Origin: Aerococcus loyolae
Lineage (GTDB): Bacteria > Bacillota > Bacilli > Lactobacillales > Aerococcaceae
Direction: 5' to 3'
Assembly: GCF_002871915.2 (NCBI RefSeq)
Contig: NZ_CP126958.1
Location: 1,860,001 to 1,924,000, forward strand
DNA length: 64,000 bases
The position numbers and the translations under genes are program-made. Below are positions 19,001-28,572 of the stretch, one piece after another. The notes under the pieces were generated by a model. That model saw only the letters and a list, made by a program, of their open reading frames with translations. It had not been told where the DNA came from and did not search any database. Numbering within the stretch: position 1 is the stretch's first letter; every line of letters starts with the position of its first letter.

Positions 19001-20684
19001 AGTCCTTATCTTTATATCTAACCTGATCGCCTATCTTAAATTTAGGCTCTATATTTTCTTTAGCTTCTTCTTGTAAAGATTTCTCCTCACTTAGTGCAAC
19101 TTGTTCTTCTAAATATGAAAATTCACGCTCATTTACTTCTTCACCATCACCAAGGTCAATCCTATAATGCTCGACAACTTCTCCGTCTACATAGTGGTCA
19201 AAATAGAATTTGAAATATCCGATATAATCATCAGTCATTTCTCCAAATTCATTTTCTCCATAAGTTTGATTATGGTCTTTAACATTGATATCTTTTTGTC
19301 TTAGGACATTTATTAATTCTTTGGTTACTATCTGCCCACTATAATCGGGAACTAATTCGTGGTTTTCATTAAATTCTACAATCCAGTAATCTTTTCTATT
19401 TTCAGTGTTTTTGTCATCAAAAAAAGAAGCTTCATCAGCTTCCTTTTCTTGGCTTATTTCGTTTTCTAAGCTTCCACGTATTCCTTGATTGCCATTTTCT
19501 TGACTGTTGCCATCAAGTTGTTCATCTGTCCTTGGTATTCCTCTGGATTTTCTATCATCATCTTCTCTGTCAATCCTTGTGCTTTCATCATCTTGACTTT
19601 CTCTCTCTTGATATAGTCCACTGCCTGAGTCTGAATTTCCTTCAGGTGGTTCAAAAGTGTTTTCTCCTCGTACATTTCCTGAAGTTTCTTCCAGTTCTCC
19701 ATGTCCTCGCTCCCTACCAGGTAAGACAGTCTTAGAACTGCGTATGTTGGATTCGGAAATCTCTCCATAAATTCCAGATCCTTCTCCATCATGTCCAAGG
19801 TTTTCTCTTCGATCTTCATCGCTATTTCCTCTGTCGCTTCCATCTGTGAAAATTCGTCCATCTCTACTTCTTGACCTATCATCTCGTCTATATAAATCAT
19901 CTTTACCTCCTCTATCTTCATTTATATTTTCTATATCTCTATTATAGTCGCCACCGGCCCTTTCTGTCAGCAGCCTAGCACGATCTATTTCCTTAGATTT
20001 TTCTATTGTGCCATCTATAATATCTTCGCTAACCCTTGATATTACAATACCTATCTGTTCTAAAGAAATTGTATTAATCCTAGAAAAATTATTTTTTAAA
20101 TTTTCTATATCCATAGGATAGACTGTATTAAACCTATTAGCTACTGCATAGGATATTGAGTCTCTCATAAACTTTTCAAAGCTAAGTCTATCCTCTATAT
20201 CTATTCTCAAATCAGCAAGAGCCAAGTTAATATATTCATCTCCATAAATTCGGCTCAAAGAAAATATATTTTCATTAAGTGAATCACTAGCTTCAAATGA
20301 AGAATCTCTTATTATTTCTTGTAAAGCCTCGTTATGGTTTTCGTGGTCAAATTGCCATAAGCTAACCTCATTAATATTCCTATCCATTGATGTTGTCTGA
20401 CTAATATCAAAAATATATGAAATTCTTTGATTTACATCACTTCCAACTAAAATTGGAATACCTTTTTGACCTCTCATAACAACTCTGCCAAAATATTTTT
20501 TCCACATATCAAATGTCGCACAAGCTCTAGCTTCAGGTTCTTTGTTGTATATACTTAGTTGGCTAAAAAAATCATATTTCTGATTATTCCCTATAACTTT
20601 TAAGAGTTTTAAATATTCTTTTTCATCTTGCAAAACTTCATACTTTATAGCTTCTTGTATATTCTTAAAATCATTTACTTGCAT
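13041..20684 (-). CDS. Giant helicase-methyltransferase fusion (SNF2-type, ArdC-like N-terminus)
   Basis: 2547 residues. An ArdC-like N-terminus (residues 1-110) is followed by a long charged, low-complexity linker (about 240-430). A SAM-dependent DNA methylase comes next, with [11 protein letters not shown] near 865 and the catalytic NVPF near 926. Then follows a superfamily 2 helicase with HVVGAGKT near 1570, [11 protein letters not shown] near 1735, [10 protein letters not shown] near 1780 and motif [12 protein letters not shown]. Near the end [14 protein letters not shown] (about 2489) resembles a calcium-binding type-3 repeat. The final tail [10 protein letters not shown] is shared with the next gene's product. 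Such proteins are standard in this ICE family, probably acting in antirestriction or DNA processing. It overlaps the Dcm gene by 14 bases. Confidence 0.88.
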   Translation of the reverse strand: MQVNDFKNIQEAIKYEVLQDEKEYLKLLKVIGNNQKYDFFSQLSIYNKEPEARACATFDMWKKYFGRVVMRGQKGIPILVGSDVNQRISYIFDISQTTSMDRNINEVSLWQFDHENHNEALQEIIRDSSFEASDSLNENIFSLSRIYGDEYINLALADLRIDIEDRLSFEKFMRDSISYAVANRFNTVYPMDIENLKNNFSRINTISLEQIGIVISRVSEDIIDGTIEKSKEIDRARLLTERAGGDYNRDIENINEDRGGKDDLYRRDDRSRSRDGRIFTDGSDRGNSDEDRRENLGHDGEGSGIYGEISESNIRSSKTVLPGRERGHGELEETSGNVRGENTFEPPEGNSDSGSGLYQERESQDDESTRIDREDDDRKSRGIPRTDEQLDGNSQENGNQGIRGSLENEISQEKEADEASFFDDKNTENRKDYWIVEFNENHELVPDYSGQIVTKELINVLRQKDINVKDHNQTYGENEFGEMTDDYIGYFKFYFDHYVDGEVVEHYRIDLGDGEEVNEREFSYLEEQVALSEEKSLQEEAKENIEPKFKIGDQVRYKDKDFTITDFDELSGGLKTVTIRDNMEYMGGMIRGSEVIPYRNDSYLEEIFENLSQTSEKLAVKVGKEFILEDENTFDGINLIETGTKAEVNGEEFPLYKGETFEESRKIDDLLDSGNYEIYKLSEHEKQIERQVEQESFIDNHNLEIDQMMDRYNVPREAAENLLRGKEELKNLGYEPNKERLSFARNYDLKNHIYSEYLTPSERLDKNIKAIKMLKRLENENRSPREYEQAYLADYLGWGGLADVFDEEKGGQWLEARNILKENLTNEEYLNAKESTLTSFYTPREVMDGIYKTLTDMGFKTGNILEPSAGVGNFIGNMPSEMKASKVYGVEKDSLSGRIARELYPEANIQIKGFEETNFSNNFFDLVIGNVPFGDFKVNDREYNRNNFLIHDYFFAKSIDKVRNGGIIAFITSSGTMDKKDESVRKYINARCEFLGAMRLPNTTFKGLAGTEVTSDIIFLKKRDSVIERDDDWIHLATDKKGLTYNKYFVDNPQMVLGDMKEVSGRFGNTITCDEREDENLKDLMDLASKEISSNSKYEEVELLEDEELSLPATDDVKNFSYTIIDEEVYLRENSVLIKQNISDKNKEKIKDYLDVMNALKDVIEKQKDDFSDEEIKESQAKLNEVYDNFSKKHGFINSLSNTRALKEDSNFPLVSSIEILDDEDNFKAKSDIFSKRTITKAKVVDHVDTSLEALVLSVSQKGYVDFEYMESITSKDRDTLIGELEGEIFLDIKDTDLINNRMPFENFNNDDPFHFSYVSADEYLSGNIREKIGYLNSYIGEIENVIDLAPSEKKDTLLNELGKLKYQREKLQEVMPEELTASDINVRLGATWIPQKDIEDFTFNLLKTPGYDRWNINVRFSPHTSEWNIEGKSVDSTNDLANMTYGTSRVNAYKLIENALNLKDTKVFDQVINDDGSKTSVLNKKETMLASQKQELIKEEFKNWIFEDPDRRYRLEKIYNEKFNSIRNREFDGSNLTFDGMNTEIRLREHQKNAIARTLYGGNTLLAHVVGAGKTFEMVASAMESKKLGLASKSLFVVPNHLTTQIGREFMQLYPSANIMVADKKDFQPKNRKRFIGRIATGEYDAVIIGHSQFEKIPMSKEYQVRHIQDQIDDIVSFIDENKRNRGENFTVKQLEKTKKKLLVRLEKLNDDFKKDDVITFEELGVDKLFIDEAHNYKNLFLHTKMRNVAGIGQSEAFKSSDMYMKCRYMDEMTDGKGVVFATGTPISNSMTELYTMQRYLQYDDLKARGLEHFDAWASTFGETENTFELSPEGTGYRQKTRFSKFYNLPELMSMFKEVADIKTSDMLNLPVPEANFEVIKTKPTEEQKEILEAISERADAVRNNQVEPTEDNMLKITNDGKKLALDQRLINPLLPDDPNSKVNVCVKNIFSIWDKTKENSSTQLVFSDMSTPKGDGEFNIYDDIRNKLVNMGIPKEEIAFIHEADTDKQKDELFSKVRRGEVRVLLGSTQKMGAGTNVQNKLIALHDLDVPWRPSDLEQRSGRIVRQGNENDKVNIFRYVTENTFDSYLWQTIENKQKFISQIMTSKTPVRVAEDVDEASLSYSEIKALATGNPLIKEKMDLDNEVTKLKMLEANYKSNKYKLEDKVNKIYPQSILKTEMEIKAVKEDIANIEKLGEGDSKFTSISLSTNKILDKKEAGEKLLEEIKKVKINDSKVIGKYRNLDLQVSYNFMTNTHTFKLLGKAEYFGEFSNSTDGNITRLDNAIEKMPSRLERLNQNLENYKESLENAKVELTKPFEKADELRDKTLRLAEINKLLDMGEVEELENQSPLLEDLKRAIVDYSNYEFSESNSYEDFDKLYPDLSHIGLAYTETPDGKHSIQYEVNLEEKTWTQYVDNVAIRTESFVEEDISNSQALKDMTEAIKMSSFDDLVSVDEEDLKQALGLEIDDDGNFYDPLAKDLDNDGIPDRYDNDFKDSDYFESTYDVEDNFNAIEEKPSILGQISKFKSEEEKDKNQEKSEKGQER

Positions 20685-21636
20685 TTTCTACCTCCATTCT
20701 ATGAATTTCTTTTATAATCGCCATTAAAATATCAACCACAATAGAATTGCCGGCCTGCTTATATAGTTTGCTTGAAGTGCAATTTTTTCTTCTTGGATGT
20801 ACTTTCTCTAATTTGTTTATATCACTGTCATCAAAACCCATGAGTCTTAAACATTCTCTTTCTGTTAAATACCTATACCTACCATTTCCAATATCTATTA
20901 TTCCAGAATTAGGTACTCTCATCTGTTTTGTAGAAATAGTATAAGAAAAATCTTTAATCACTTTTAGTCGCCCTCTAAAACTGTTATCTATGCCTTTATT
21001 TAAAAATTTCAGCATATAAGGTTGGGTCATTGTATAAAGCCCACTTACATCCTTTTCTAAAAATTCACTTAGTGGTCTTTTTTCTTTCCTCTCCAATTTA
21101 TTAAAAGAAAAGTTATTTGCTCCTAGACATGAAACAACAAATATCCTCTCCCTTTTTTGAGGTATCCCAAAGTCAATTGCATTTAATATTTCATACTTAC
21201 TTTCATATCCAAGGTTTTCTAGTTCTTTTAGATAAATAAAAAAGGAGTCCCTCATATTTCTATCCAGGACTCCCTTTACATTTTCCCAAATTATCCATTT
21301 AGGTTTATTTTTCATTTCTTTAATTATTCTAATTGTTTCAAATAGTAAGCTTGATCTAGTGCCTGAATTCTTTACTCCTCCTTGCTTTTTTCCTATTCTT
21401 GAAAAGTCTTGGCAAGGACTTCCATGCATAACTAAATCTATCTTCTTATCAGGAGCTTTATATCCTACTACTGATTTTGGCTTATAACTCTCTCCATAAA
21501 GTGCGTTATATGATTTAACACAAGCCTTATCTATTTCTACATAATCAACAACTTCATAAGGTATCTTTAAATTAATAAAAGCCTTTCTAATAGCACCTAT
21601 GCCACCGAAAAGCTCTAATATTTTTACCTTATTCAT
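20671..21636 (-). CDS. DNA (cytosine-5) methyltransferase
   Basis: 321 residues of the Dcm/HhaI family. Motif [15 protein letters not shown] lies at residues 7-20, the catalytic PCQ in [13 protein letters not shown] near 74, ENV in IIWENVKGV near 116 and motif [10 protein letters not shown] near 298, all intact. No cognate endonuclease is adjacent, so it is a solitary methylase, probably protecting incoming ICE DNA from host restriction. It overlaps topB by eight bases and the helicase gene by 14 bases, implying tight translational coupling. Confidence 0.92.
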   Translation of the reverse strand: MNKVKILELFGGIGAIRKAFINLKIPYEVVDYVEIDKACVKSYNALYGESYKPKSVVGYKAPDKKIDLVMHGSPCQDFSRIGKKQGGVKNSGTRSSLLFETIRIIKEMKNKPKWIIWENVKGVLDRNMRDSFFIYLKELENLGYESKYEILNAIDFGIPQKRERIFVVSCLGANNFSFNKLERKEKRPLSEFLEKDVSGLYTMTQPYMLKFLNKGIDNSFRGRLKVIKDFSYTISTKQMRVPNSGIIDIGNGRYRYLTERECLRLMGFDDSDINKLEKVHPRRKNCTSSKLYKQAGNSIVVDILMAIIKEIHRMEVENASK

Positions 21637-23350
21637 TTAGATTATTCTTGTACCTATCTACAAGCTCCCATATACTATTTTCTATTTCTCTTAAAAAGTC
21701 TTCTTTATCTACCTTGCCAGAGCTGATCTTTGAAAGTTTCATCTCCCATTCAGATGTTGTTTCAGCCGACTTAAACTTATCCTCTACAATCGATACAAGT
21801 CTATTGCCTTTTTCAGTTACAAGTAAATTTTTCTTATCTCTTATTATGAGACCTTTATGGATAAGATTTTCAATAATTCCTGCTCTTGTAGCTGGTGTTC
21901 CTAAGCCTTTTCTCTCCACTTCTATATCTTTATCCAGGGATTCTACTCCCGCATTCTCCATAGCCTTTAAAAGTGTATCTTCATTATAATGACTTGGAGC
22001 TTTGGTGAATTTCTCCGATATATTTTTAGAAGTTAGCTTAATTTTATCTCCTGTCTTTACATCTGGTAATTCATTTTCTTGTCTTTCCTTTCCATATGCC
22101 TTTAGATATTTTGTATAACCTTCATCTATTACAGTCTTGCCACTTGCATTAAAGTTAAACTTGTCATATTCATATCTGATTTTTCTACTAGATTCCTTTA
22201 AGTTATCCGAACATGAAGCAAGTAATTTATCCTTAATTAGATTATATATTTTGCTTTCTTTATCAGATAAATCTTTGGCTTTTCCAATACCTGATATAGT
22301 AGGAACAATCGCATAGTGGTCTGTAACCTTAGATGAATTAAAAATAGACTTAAAGTTTGATTCATTGATTTTAAAATCATCTTCAAGTCCTTCTAATAAT
22401 TCTTTTATAGTATTAACCATATCGTCGGTTAAATACCTGCTATCTGTTCTTGGATATGTGATTAGCTTCTTTTCATACAAGCCTTGTGCCAGGTTTAAGG
22501 TGTCATTTGCTGAATATCCAAAATATTTATTTGCTTCTCTTTGTAAGGTAGTAAGATCATAAGGCTTATCTGGTTTTGTGCTTATTTCTTTATCTTCTAC
22601 CTCTGTAATAACTATTTCATCTTCTAGTAGATTTAATAGTTGCTCTGCAACTTCAATTCTATCAATCCTATCTGATACAAGTTTCAATTCTCCATAAGAT
22701 AGGTCAACTGTATAATATTTTTGCTTTTTAAATAGGTTTATTTCACTATCCCTTTTAGCTATTAAATATAAAGTTGGTGTTTGTACTCTACCAACTGAAT
22801 ATGTTTCCTTATAAATGCAAGAATAAAGCCTACTTAAATTCATTCCCACTAACCAATCCGCAATTGCTCTTGCACTTGCTGATCTATATAAGTCTTCAAA
22901 GTTTTCTCCGTCTTTAAGATTTCTAAAGCCATCTTCAATAGCTTTGTTTTCCATTGAAGATATCCATAGTCTTTGAATTTTCTTCTTACATTTAGCTTGA
23001 TTATATACAAGCCTAAAAATAAGTTCTCCCTCTCTACCAGCATCACAAGCATTTATTGCTGTGTCGATGTTCTTATCGTTTAAAAGTTTCTTTAAAACTC
23101 CATATTGTTTCTTTGTGCTTTTAGATATTTTATAAATATATTCTTCAGGAATTATAGGAAGAGTGTCTATTGTCCATTTCTTCCATTTTTCGTCTATCTT
23201 ATCTGGACTTGCCATTTGAATTAAATGACCGACACACCAAGAAACAATGTATCCATTACCCTCATAATATCCGTTTTTTCTTGTTCTTGCTCCAATTACT
23301 TTTGCAATCGTAACTGCTACACTTGGCTTTTCTGCTATTACTAACTTCAT
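21629..23350 (-). CDS. topB: DNA topoisomerase III
   Basis: 573 residues from the ATG at 23350, selected because GGAGGT sits five bases upstream; an ATG at 23362 overlaps that site. The N-terminal TOPRIM sequence is KLVIAEKPSVAVTIAKVIG and the acidic DAGREGELI is near residue 100. The active-site region is LITYPRTDSRYL, with the tyrosine near 298. The length is shorter than chromosomal TopB, and no C-terminal zinc fingers are seen. ICE-borne topoisomerases of this type are thought to relax DNA during transfer or replication. Confidence 0.9.
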   Translation of the reverse strand: MKLVIAEKPSVAVTIAKVIGARTRKNGYYEGNGYIVSWCVGHLIQMASPDKIDEKWKKWTIDTLPIIPEEYIYKISKSTKKQYGVLKKLLNDKNIDTAINACDAGREGELIFRLVYNQAKCKKKIQRLWISSMENKAIEDGFRNLKDGENFEDLYRSASARAIADWLVGMNLSRLYSCIYKETYSVGRVQTPTLYLIAKRDSEINLFKKQKYYTVDLSYGELKLVSDRIDRIEVAEQLLNLLEDEIVITEVEDKEISTKPDKPYDLTTLQREANKYFGYSANDTLNLAQGLYEKKLITYPRTDSRYLTDDMVNTIKELLEGLEDDFKINESNFKSIFNSSKVTDHYAIVPTISGIGKAKDLSDKESKIYNLIKDKLLASCSDNLKESSRKIRYEYDKFNFNASGKTVIDEGYTKYLKAYGKERQENELPDVKTGDKIKLTSKNISEKFTKAPSHYNEDTLLKAMENAGVESLDKDIEVERKGLGTPATRAGIIENLIHKGLIIRDKKNLLVTEKGNRLVSIVEDKFKSAETTSEWEMKLSKISSGKVDKEDFLREIENSIWELVDRYKNNLNE

Positions 23351-23366
23351 TAATACCTCCATAAAT

Positions 23367-23398
23367 AAAAAAAAGAGCGAAAGATTTCTCTCTCGCTC
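23367..23398 (-). terminator. Terminator after the AbiE operon
   Basis: GAGCGA / TCGCTC arms followed on the minus strand by eight T residues. It sits between abiEii and topB, so the AbiE transcript is separated from the ICE genes downstream. Confidence 0.75.
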
Positions 23399-23404
23399 AA
23401 AGTA

Positions 23405-23438
23405 TTTCTCCCGAATATTATATTATTTTTGGGAGAAT
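23405..23438. repeat. Imperfect second copy of the AbiE palindrome
   Basis: The left arm TTTCTCCCGAATA is identical to the upstream operator. After the same eight-base spacer, the right arm matches it at about 10 of 13 positions. It lies just beyond the abiEii stop codon, so the operon is bracketed by the two copies. Confidence 0.6.
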
Positions 23439-23443
23439 TCGAT

Positions 23444-24427
23444 TTACTTATTAATTTCTTTTTCTAATTCTTTAAGAACTTTTATAATCTCTTCAAAGTT
23501 TGGATATTCTCCATATATCATTTCTGCCATAGCCTTATAATCTTTTTCTATTTCAGAAAATCGGTATTTTCTTGGGACTAATTTTAATCTACCATCTAAT
23601 GCTTCTTCATACCTTGCCCACTTCCTAGGATAAAACTTCATTTTGAATTCAGTTACTTTCTTTAATAACTCCTTATCCTCTAAGGCTCTGTCTTTGAAAT
23701 CTGAATTTGCTATTTTATATAGGTCATAAAAGTGTCTTGCATATCTGTAGGGCATAGGAGAAGATTCTGGTCTATTCGCTTCATGATGAAGTATAGTTGC
23801 CTTTTCCCAAAATGTTCTCTCTGCTGATACTGTTCTTATATTGGTTTTTTCTTTAAATACGTTTGGATAGGCTTCTCCAATTATTGGTAATATTTCAATA
23901 TCAATTGCAGGTGTCCATGCTGCAAGGCTTCCTATTTCAAGTCTTATATTTTGTGTTAAATAATTAGATTCAAAAATTTTAGGATATTTACACAGAATTG
24001 TTTGTGGATCATGACTATCAACCCAAAATTCAAAGTCCATATCCTTTAAATCTTCTTCTAAAACTTTTAAAAATTCATCTCTTAAAAATATTTCTGTCTT
24101 TTCATTAACTGCTTTGTTGAATTTATCTTGCTTGGTATTTGACCTTTCTATCCATGGTTCTTTTTCTTCATATCCTAATACTCGCCAATCTAAGATTAAA
24201 TCTATATCTTCAGAAAATCTTTCAATCAGTCCAAAACACTTTGAAAGTGATGTGCCACCTTTAAAGGTTAAATAATCTTTCCATTTATTTTCATTAAATA
24301 GATAGTCTAAGATAAAAGTAACCCAATAGTCTTTTTCAATGACTGCTTCAGATATATTTTTCTTTCTTGCAGTATTGACTATTAAAACTCTTAAGTCTTC
24401 TTTGTCCTCTATATAAAACTTATTCAT
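23444..24427 (-). CDS. abiEii: AbiEii-family nucleotidyltransferase toxin
   Basis: 327 residues from the ATG at 24427; a GTG at 24439 is possible, but GAGGG is spaced for the ATG. The nucleotidyltransferase core FKGGTSLSKCFGLIERFSED then IDLIL (about residues 55-80) is the AbiEii/AbiGii signature, and the C-terminal half is helical and basic. Type IV toxin-antitoxin AbiE systems stop growth on phage infection. It overlaps the antitoxin gene by eight bases. Its position inside an ICE suggests a stabilisation or defence cargo. Confidence 0.88.
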   Translation of the reverse strand: MNKFYIEDKEDLRVLIVNTARKKNISEAVIEKDYWVTFILDYLFNENKWKDYLTFKGGTSLSKCFGLIERFSEDIDLILDWRVLGYEEKEPWIERSNTKQDKFNKAVNEKTEIFLRDEFLKVLEEDLKDMDFEFWVDSHDPQTILCKYPKIFESNYLTQNIRLEIGSLAAWTPAIDIEILPIIGEAYPNVFKEKTNIRTVSAERTFWEKATILHHEANRPESSPMPYRYARHFYDLYKIANSDFKDRALEDKELLKKVTEFKMKFYPRKWARYEEALDGRLKLVPRKYRFSEIEKDYKAMAEMIYGEYPNFEEIIKVLKELEKEINK

Positions 24428-25031
24428 TTTTGCCCTCACAAATTTCCCTTATTACTTCATATATCCATGATGGCACTGATTTTGATTCATTCATTAAGTC
24501 TGTTCTTTCTTTTTCAGCTAAGTTTTCTCTTATCTTTTGTATAACTTCGTTGGTTATATTTTCTTTCCCTAAAGACTTAATTGCTTGAATAACTGTTGCA
24601 GTCTTTAGGGACATATTAGCAATCTCTCCTGTATTTACTTTTTTAAATTCTAAAATTGTATCTCCAATTTTATATTCTTTGTATCTTCCACTAGATATAT
24701 ACTTATAGTGAGTTGGAACTTGTGTTGAAAGTCCTAATAAGTTTAAGGCTGTGCTACTATATGGTGCAATATTCCAATTGTATTTTCTTGCTATGGCAAG
24801 TGCTAACTCGTGAATTGATACTGCTTCGTACTCTCCGATTAATTCACTGTATATTGGATTATAATAGAATCCATTAATTACTCTTTTTATTTTATTTTCA
24901 CTAACTAGTTGATTTAAAGTTCTACGAACAGTTTCATTTCCTGCTATATCTAAGAAATCATTGTTTATAAAAACTTTTCTGCTATCAAAATCATTAATTC
25001 TATTTTTTATTTGATCTAAATAGGAATTCAT
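24420..25031 (-). CDS. abiEi: AbiEi-family antitoxin/transcriptional repressor
   Basis: 203 residues from the ATG at 25031, preceded by AAAGGTGG. The N-terminal winged helix includes DIAGNETVRRTLNQLVSENK followed by IKRVINGFYYNP, typical of AbiEi (DUF6088-like) antitoxins. The central and C-terminal part has the conserved RYKEYKIGDTILEFKK segment. AbiEi proteins repress their own operon by binding inverted repeats. A perfect 13-bp-arm palindrome lies over the promoter and leader. Confidence 0.85.
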   Translation of the reverse strand: MNSYLDQIKNRINDFDSRKVFINNDFLDIAGNETVRRTLNQLVSENKIKRVINGFYYNPIYSELIGEYEAVSIHELALAIARKYNWNIAPYSSTALNLLGLSTQVPTHYKYISSGRYKEYKIGDTILEFKKVNTGEIANMSLKTATVIQAIKSLGKENITNEVIQKIRENLAEKERTDLMNESKSVPSWIYEVIREICEGKNE

Positions 25032-25042
25032 TTTGCACCACC

Positions 25043-25083
25043 TTTCTCCCGAATATTGTATCATATTCGGGAGAAATAATCAA
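25043..25083 (-). promoter_or_regulatory. AbiE promoter and operator palindrome
   Basis: Minus strand TTGATT (25078-25083), 17 bases, then TACAAT (25055-25060). Perfect 13-bp arms TTTCTCCCGAATA / TATTCGGGAGAAA (25043-25055 and 25064-25076) cover the spacer, the -10 box and the sequence just before the ribosome-binding site. Confidence 0.8.
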
Positions 25084-25105
25084 TTTAGATTAAATTTTCA
25101 TATCC

Positions 25106-25966
25106 TTATAATAGTTCATCATCTTCATCTAGAGATTCTTCATGGCTTTCTTCATTGTCAGACTCATCTTCTGACTCACTAATATAATCCTCATCATCTT
25201 CTTCAAAGTCTTCCAACATTTTATCTTCCTTAGCTTTGACTACTTTAAAATAATATCCTGCTCCTACAACCCCTCCAATTACAAGTGCAATAATTAGAAA
25301 TGAACCTATTCCACTTTTCTTTTCTTCTTTTACTGGAACATCCGTAGGCTCTTCTTTTTTTACTTCTTCTTTCTTAGGTTCTTCAACCTTTATAGTATTT
25401 TTGTCTTCTGATTCAATCATATTAAGTAGGTCTTGCTCTCCTACTTCTGTCAATAGCCTTACATTATCTTGATTTGATGAGTGATCCACTATTAGGTGCA
25501 TAGTTTTTCCACTTTTAGTTTGAAATGTTAAAAATTGTCTTACATCTACTGGATTTTCTTTATCTTTTTCTGTGTCTCCACTTGGTGTAATATCTTTTCC
25601 ATTCCTATCTACATTTTCAATTACTGAACCTCTTGCCTTATTTTCCCCAGTCGCAAGATTATTTACTGCCTTAGTATTACCACCTTTTACAAGTGGTGTT
25701 TTCTTAGGAGGATTAGTTGAAGGCTTATTTGCTTCACTTGTATTTCCTGGTATTCTTGGAACATCTTGATAAGGAATTTCTTCTTTTGATGGTGTAAAAA
25801 CATCATCTTTCAACATTTTTTCAAATTCTTCTTTTTGTGGTTCATATATTGACTCGTTTTGACTTTCTATCTGTCCTTCATTGGTCATAGCAAATGTAGT
25901 TGCTGGTACTGTAAATGTAAAAAGGAGTAACGCTATGGCTACTCCTCGTTTAATACTCTTATTCAT
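25106..25966 (-). CDS. DUF4366 (CD1107-type) membrane-anchored ICE protein
   Basis: 286 residues with a signal peptide (RGVAIALLLFTFTVPATTFA), then a proline/charged-rich region. A small conserved domain (FLTFQTKSGKTMHLIVDHSS, about residues 140-185) is characteristic of DUF4366. One membrane helix follows (IGSFLIIALVIGGVVGAGYY, near 225) and then a very acidic tail. It is a regular member of this conjugation cluster, probably a surface or secretion-channel component. It follows the LRR protein by 14 bases in the same operon. Confidence 0.82.
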   Translation of the reverse strand: MNKSIKRGVAIALLLFTFTVPATTFAMTNEGQIESQNESIYEPQKEEFEKMLKDDVFTPSKEEIPYQDVPRIPGNTSEANKPSTNPPKKTPLVKGGNTKAVNNLATGENKARGSVIENVDRNGKDITPSGDTEKDKENPVDVRQFLTFQTKSGKTMHLIVDHSSNQDNVRLLTEVGEQDLLNMIESEDKNTIKVEEPKKEEVKKEEPTDVPVKEEKKSGIGSFLIIALVIGGVVGAGYYFKVVKAKEDKMLEDFEEDDEDYISESEDESDNEESHEESLDEDDELL

Positions 25967-25980
25967 TTTTCTATCCTTTC

Positions 25981-28332
25981 TTATTTTACATTTTTAAATA
26001 CATAGACTGCTTTTCTAGCATTGTCCCATTCTATTGTTTGATTTTTACCATCTTTAATATCTCCATGACTTGCTCCAAAAGCTTTAGCAATATTTGAAAT
26101 TGAAGCATGAATTCTTCCATTTATAATCACTGGCTTAACATCTGAATTGTAGACCTTTCCATCTGAATCTTTCATAACACCAGTATCAATATTTAGTCTT
26201 AATGTCTTTTTAGCTAAGATATTATTCTCTTTATTGGAGAAAATAGCTTCACGAGTAGAGTTGTCATACTCAACATTAAAACCTAGAGTATAAGCAATAT
26301 ATCTTACTGGAATCATAGTTCTTCCTTGATCTACATAAGTTTTTACATCCATATAGACTGTTGTCTTATCATCTTTGTTAATAATGTTATAGAAGTTTTT
26401 GTCTACTTGGAAAACTGCAAATTCTTTTTCATTTTTAACTTGTTTTTTGGATAGTTGTTCCTCTTGTTTTTTCATCTTGTTAAGATCAAATTGATTTAGG
26501 ATATTCTTGTCATCAGCTTTCAAAAGTTCGTCCCACTTCTTATCTTGAGATTTCTTATCTTCTTTCTTCTCTTTGTTTTCTTTTTGGAGTTTTAGAAGTT
26601 CATCTAATTTCTTTGATAGGTCTTGGTTTAGATTTTTTTCTTTTTCATCTTTGGCTTGTTTTTCAAGTTCTTCTTTCGATTTTTTATTTGCTTCCTCGAT
26701 TAACTTCTTTGCTTCTTCAATTTTCTTATCTAACTCTTCTTTTAACTTTTTAATTTCTTCTTCAGAAGCTTTTTGTTTTTCTTCTAGTCCTTTAATTTTC
26801 TCTTCTAATTCTTTTTTTGTATTTTCAGAAGATTCTTTTAAACTATCAATAGCCTTTTGAAGCTCTTCAATTTTCTTACAGCATTCTGACTTAGAATTTT
26901 CTGTCTCTTTCCTTTTAGACTCAAGGTCTTTTATCTTATTATCTTTTTCATCAAGAGCTTTTTCTAAGTCCTTAATTCTATTATCTTTATCATCAATTTC
27001 TTTAGTCTTCTTTGCAAGTTCTCCTTCTAAAGACTCAAGCTTTTCTTGCATTTCTTTGATTTTATTTTCGTTTTTATCGGTCTTTTCTTTCTCAGCCTCT
27101 AACTCCCATTTTGTAGATGAATAATCTTCTTTTAGTTTTGCATTTTCATCTTGTAATCTTTTTAATTCATCTTTAAGCTGAGTGATTTCTGCTATTAGTT
27201 CATCATTATTAGAATTTTTAAGATTCTCAATTTCTTTATTCAATTGAGCAATCTTATTGTCTTTATCTCTAATCTCTTCTTCTAGCTTAGCTTTTTCTTG
27301 CTTTAGTTTCTCTCCATTATCTTTGCAAGATTCTAACTTTTCCTTTAATTCATCTATCTTTGATTGGTCTTCTTGTTTCTTATCATTTAAGTCTTTGATC
27401 TGATTTTCTAAGTCCTTAATGTTTTTAGTTAAATCATCAATCTTATTGTTCTTTTCATCAATATCTTGTCCTGTTAAATCTGTTTGAGTATCAATGGAAT
27501 ATTTATTTGGATTGTATATAGTCATCTTTCCTTGATACATATCATTGTTATAATCAAATTCAAGTTCTACACTATCTACATTCTTATCAAAGACAAACTC
27601 TCCATTTTCATAACTTAATCCATTAGGAATAGATTTGAATCCTTGATTTCCGTTGAAACCAAAATGATTTTCGCAAAATGGATTTTGTTTTGGTCTATAT
27701 TCAACTTCTTGATTATGGAATACTCCCTTACTGTTAATATTTGGATTGCCTAAAACTTTTATAGTGTGCAATTTATTTCTTGAAAAAGCATACTGTTCAA
27801 TTGTCTTCACAGACTTAGGTATAATTATTTCTTGAAGATTATTTCTTTCAAAAGCATTATGTTCAATATTTACCAAAGTATCAGGTAAAGTCACTTCTCT
27901 AAGTCCACAATTGAAAAATGCTAAACCACCAAGATAAGTTAGACTATTTGATAGTTTTACCTCGTCTATACTTGCTTCGTAAAAGGCAGCATAGCCTAAA
28001 TGCTTAACAGAATCAGGAATAATTACTTTATCCCAATGTTTGCCACGTCCAAATTCTCTTTTATATCTAAGTTCATCGTTTGAATGACTTAAAGAATAAT
28101 TTCCATTTATAGACTTCGTTCCTTCAGGAAATACTAGAATATTTGTCTTCTCTTTCTTTTCTAAGCCTTTACCACTAAAGGCAATTATATTCCCCTCAGA
28201 GGAATACATAAAATCATCTTCCGTCCAAGTAACATCAGACTTTGCAAATGCACTTGTATGCACAGTTGATGTTAAAACTAATAAAAGAGCCATAAAAAAG
28301 GCTCTTAGTCTGTTCGTATTAAATTTCTTCAT
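25981..28332 (-). CDS. Secreted leucine-rich-repeat / coiled-coil / stalk-domain protein
   Basis: 783 residues. There is a signal peptide (ALLLVLTSTVHTSAFA). BspA-like LRR_5 repeats follow at about residues 95-200 (VIIPDSVKHLGYAAFYEA, VTLPDTLVNIEHNAFERN, IIIPKSVKTIEQYAFSRN). A coiled coil of about 320 residues follows (about 290-610). The C-terminus is a copper-amine-oxidase-like stalk domain (MIPVRYIAYTLGFNVEYDN near 690). No sortase motif or membrane anchor is seen. It overlaps the DUF4315 gene by 14 bases, within the conjugation operon. A role as an adhesin in mating-pair contact is an inference. Confidence 0.75.
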   Translation of the reverse strand: MKKFNTNRLRAFFMALLLVLTSTVHTSAFAKSDVTWTEDDFMYSSEGNIIAFSGKGLEKKEKTNILVFPEGTKSINGNYSLSHSNDELRYKREFGRGKHWDKVIIPDSVKHLGYAAFYEASIDEVKLSNSLTYLGGLAFFNCGLREVTLPDTLVNIEHNAFERNNLQEIIIPKSVKTIEQYAFSRNKLHTIKVLGNPNINSKGVFHNQEVEYRPKQNPFCENHFGFNGNQGFKSIPNGLSYENGEFVFDKNVDSVELEFDYNNDMYQGKMTIYNPNKYSIDTQTDLTGQDIDEKNNKIDDLTKNIKDLENQIKDLNDKKQEDQSKIDELKEKLESCKDNGEKLKQEKAKLEEEIRDKDNKIAQLNKEIENLKNSNNDELIAEITQLKDELKRLQDENAKLKEDYSSTKWELEAEKEKTDKNENKIKEMQEKLESLEGELAKKTKEIDDKDNRIKDLEKALDEKDNKIKDLESKRKETENSKSECCKKIEELQKAIDSLKESSENTKKELEEKIKGLEEKQKASEEEIKKLKEELDKKIEEAKKLIEEANKKSKEELEKQAKDEKEKNLNQDLSKKLDELLKLQKENKEKKEDKKSQDKKWDELLKADDKNILNQFDLNKMKKQEEQLSKKQVKNEKEFAVFQVDKNFYNIINKDDKTTVYMDVKTYVDQGRTMIPVRYIAYTLGFNVEYDNSTREAIFSNKENNILAKKTLRLNIDTGVMKDSDGKVYNSDVKPVIINGRIHASISNIAKAFGASHGDIKDGKNQTIEWDNARKAVYVFKNVK

Positions 28333-28558
28333 TATGAATATTCTCCTTTTCTTTTAATTTTTCTTCTCTTTTTCTATCATTGATTTTCTCCATTAATTCT
28401 TCCAAGCTAATATTGTTCCTCCTAAGAGTTACAATTATTTCTTCATTTTCAACCTGTATTTCTTCATCGCAAATTTCCTTGTATTTTGCATTTAAATCTT
28501 TCAATTTCTCTTCTATTTTTTTCTTTTTGTTTCTAATACTTATAAGCTTCCTGTTCAC
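28319..28558 (-). CDS. DUF4315 family protein
   Basis: A 79-residue, highly charged, helical protein (NRKLISIRNKKKKIEEKLKD then LEELMEKINDRK) matching the DUF4315 pattern found between the C40 peptidase and downstream surface-protein genes of this ICE family. Function is unknown. Its end overlaps the LRR gene start, and it begins 14 bases after the peptidase gene. Confidence 0.8.
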   Translation of the reverse strand: MNRKLISIRNKKKKIEEKLKDLNAKYKEICDEEIQVENEEIIVTLRRNNISLEELMEKINDRKREEKLKEKENIHNEEI

Positions 28559-28572
28559 ATAATATCTCCCTT

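Noticed and set aside
26573..26860. Plus-strand Phe/Ser-rich frame
   Set aside because: It is an antisense shadow of the Lys/Glu-rich coiled coil of the LRR protein.
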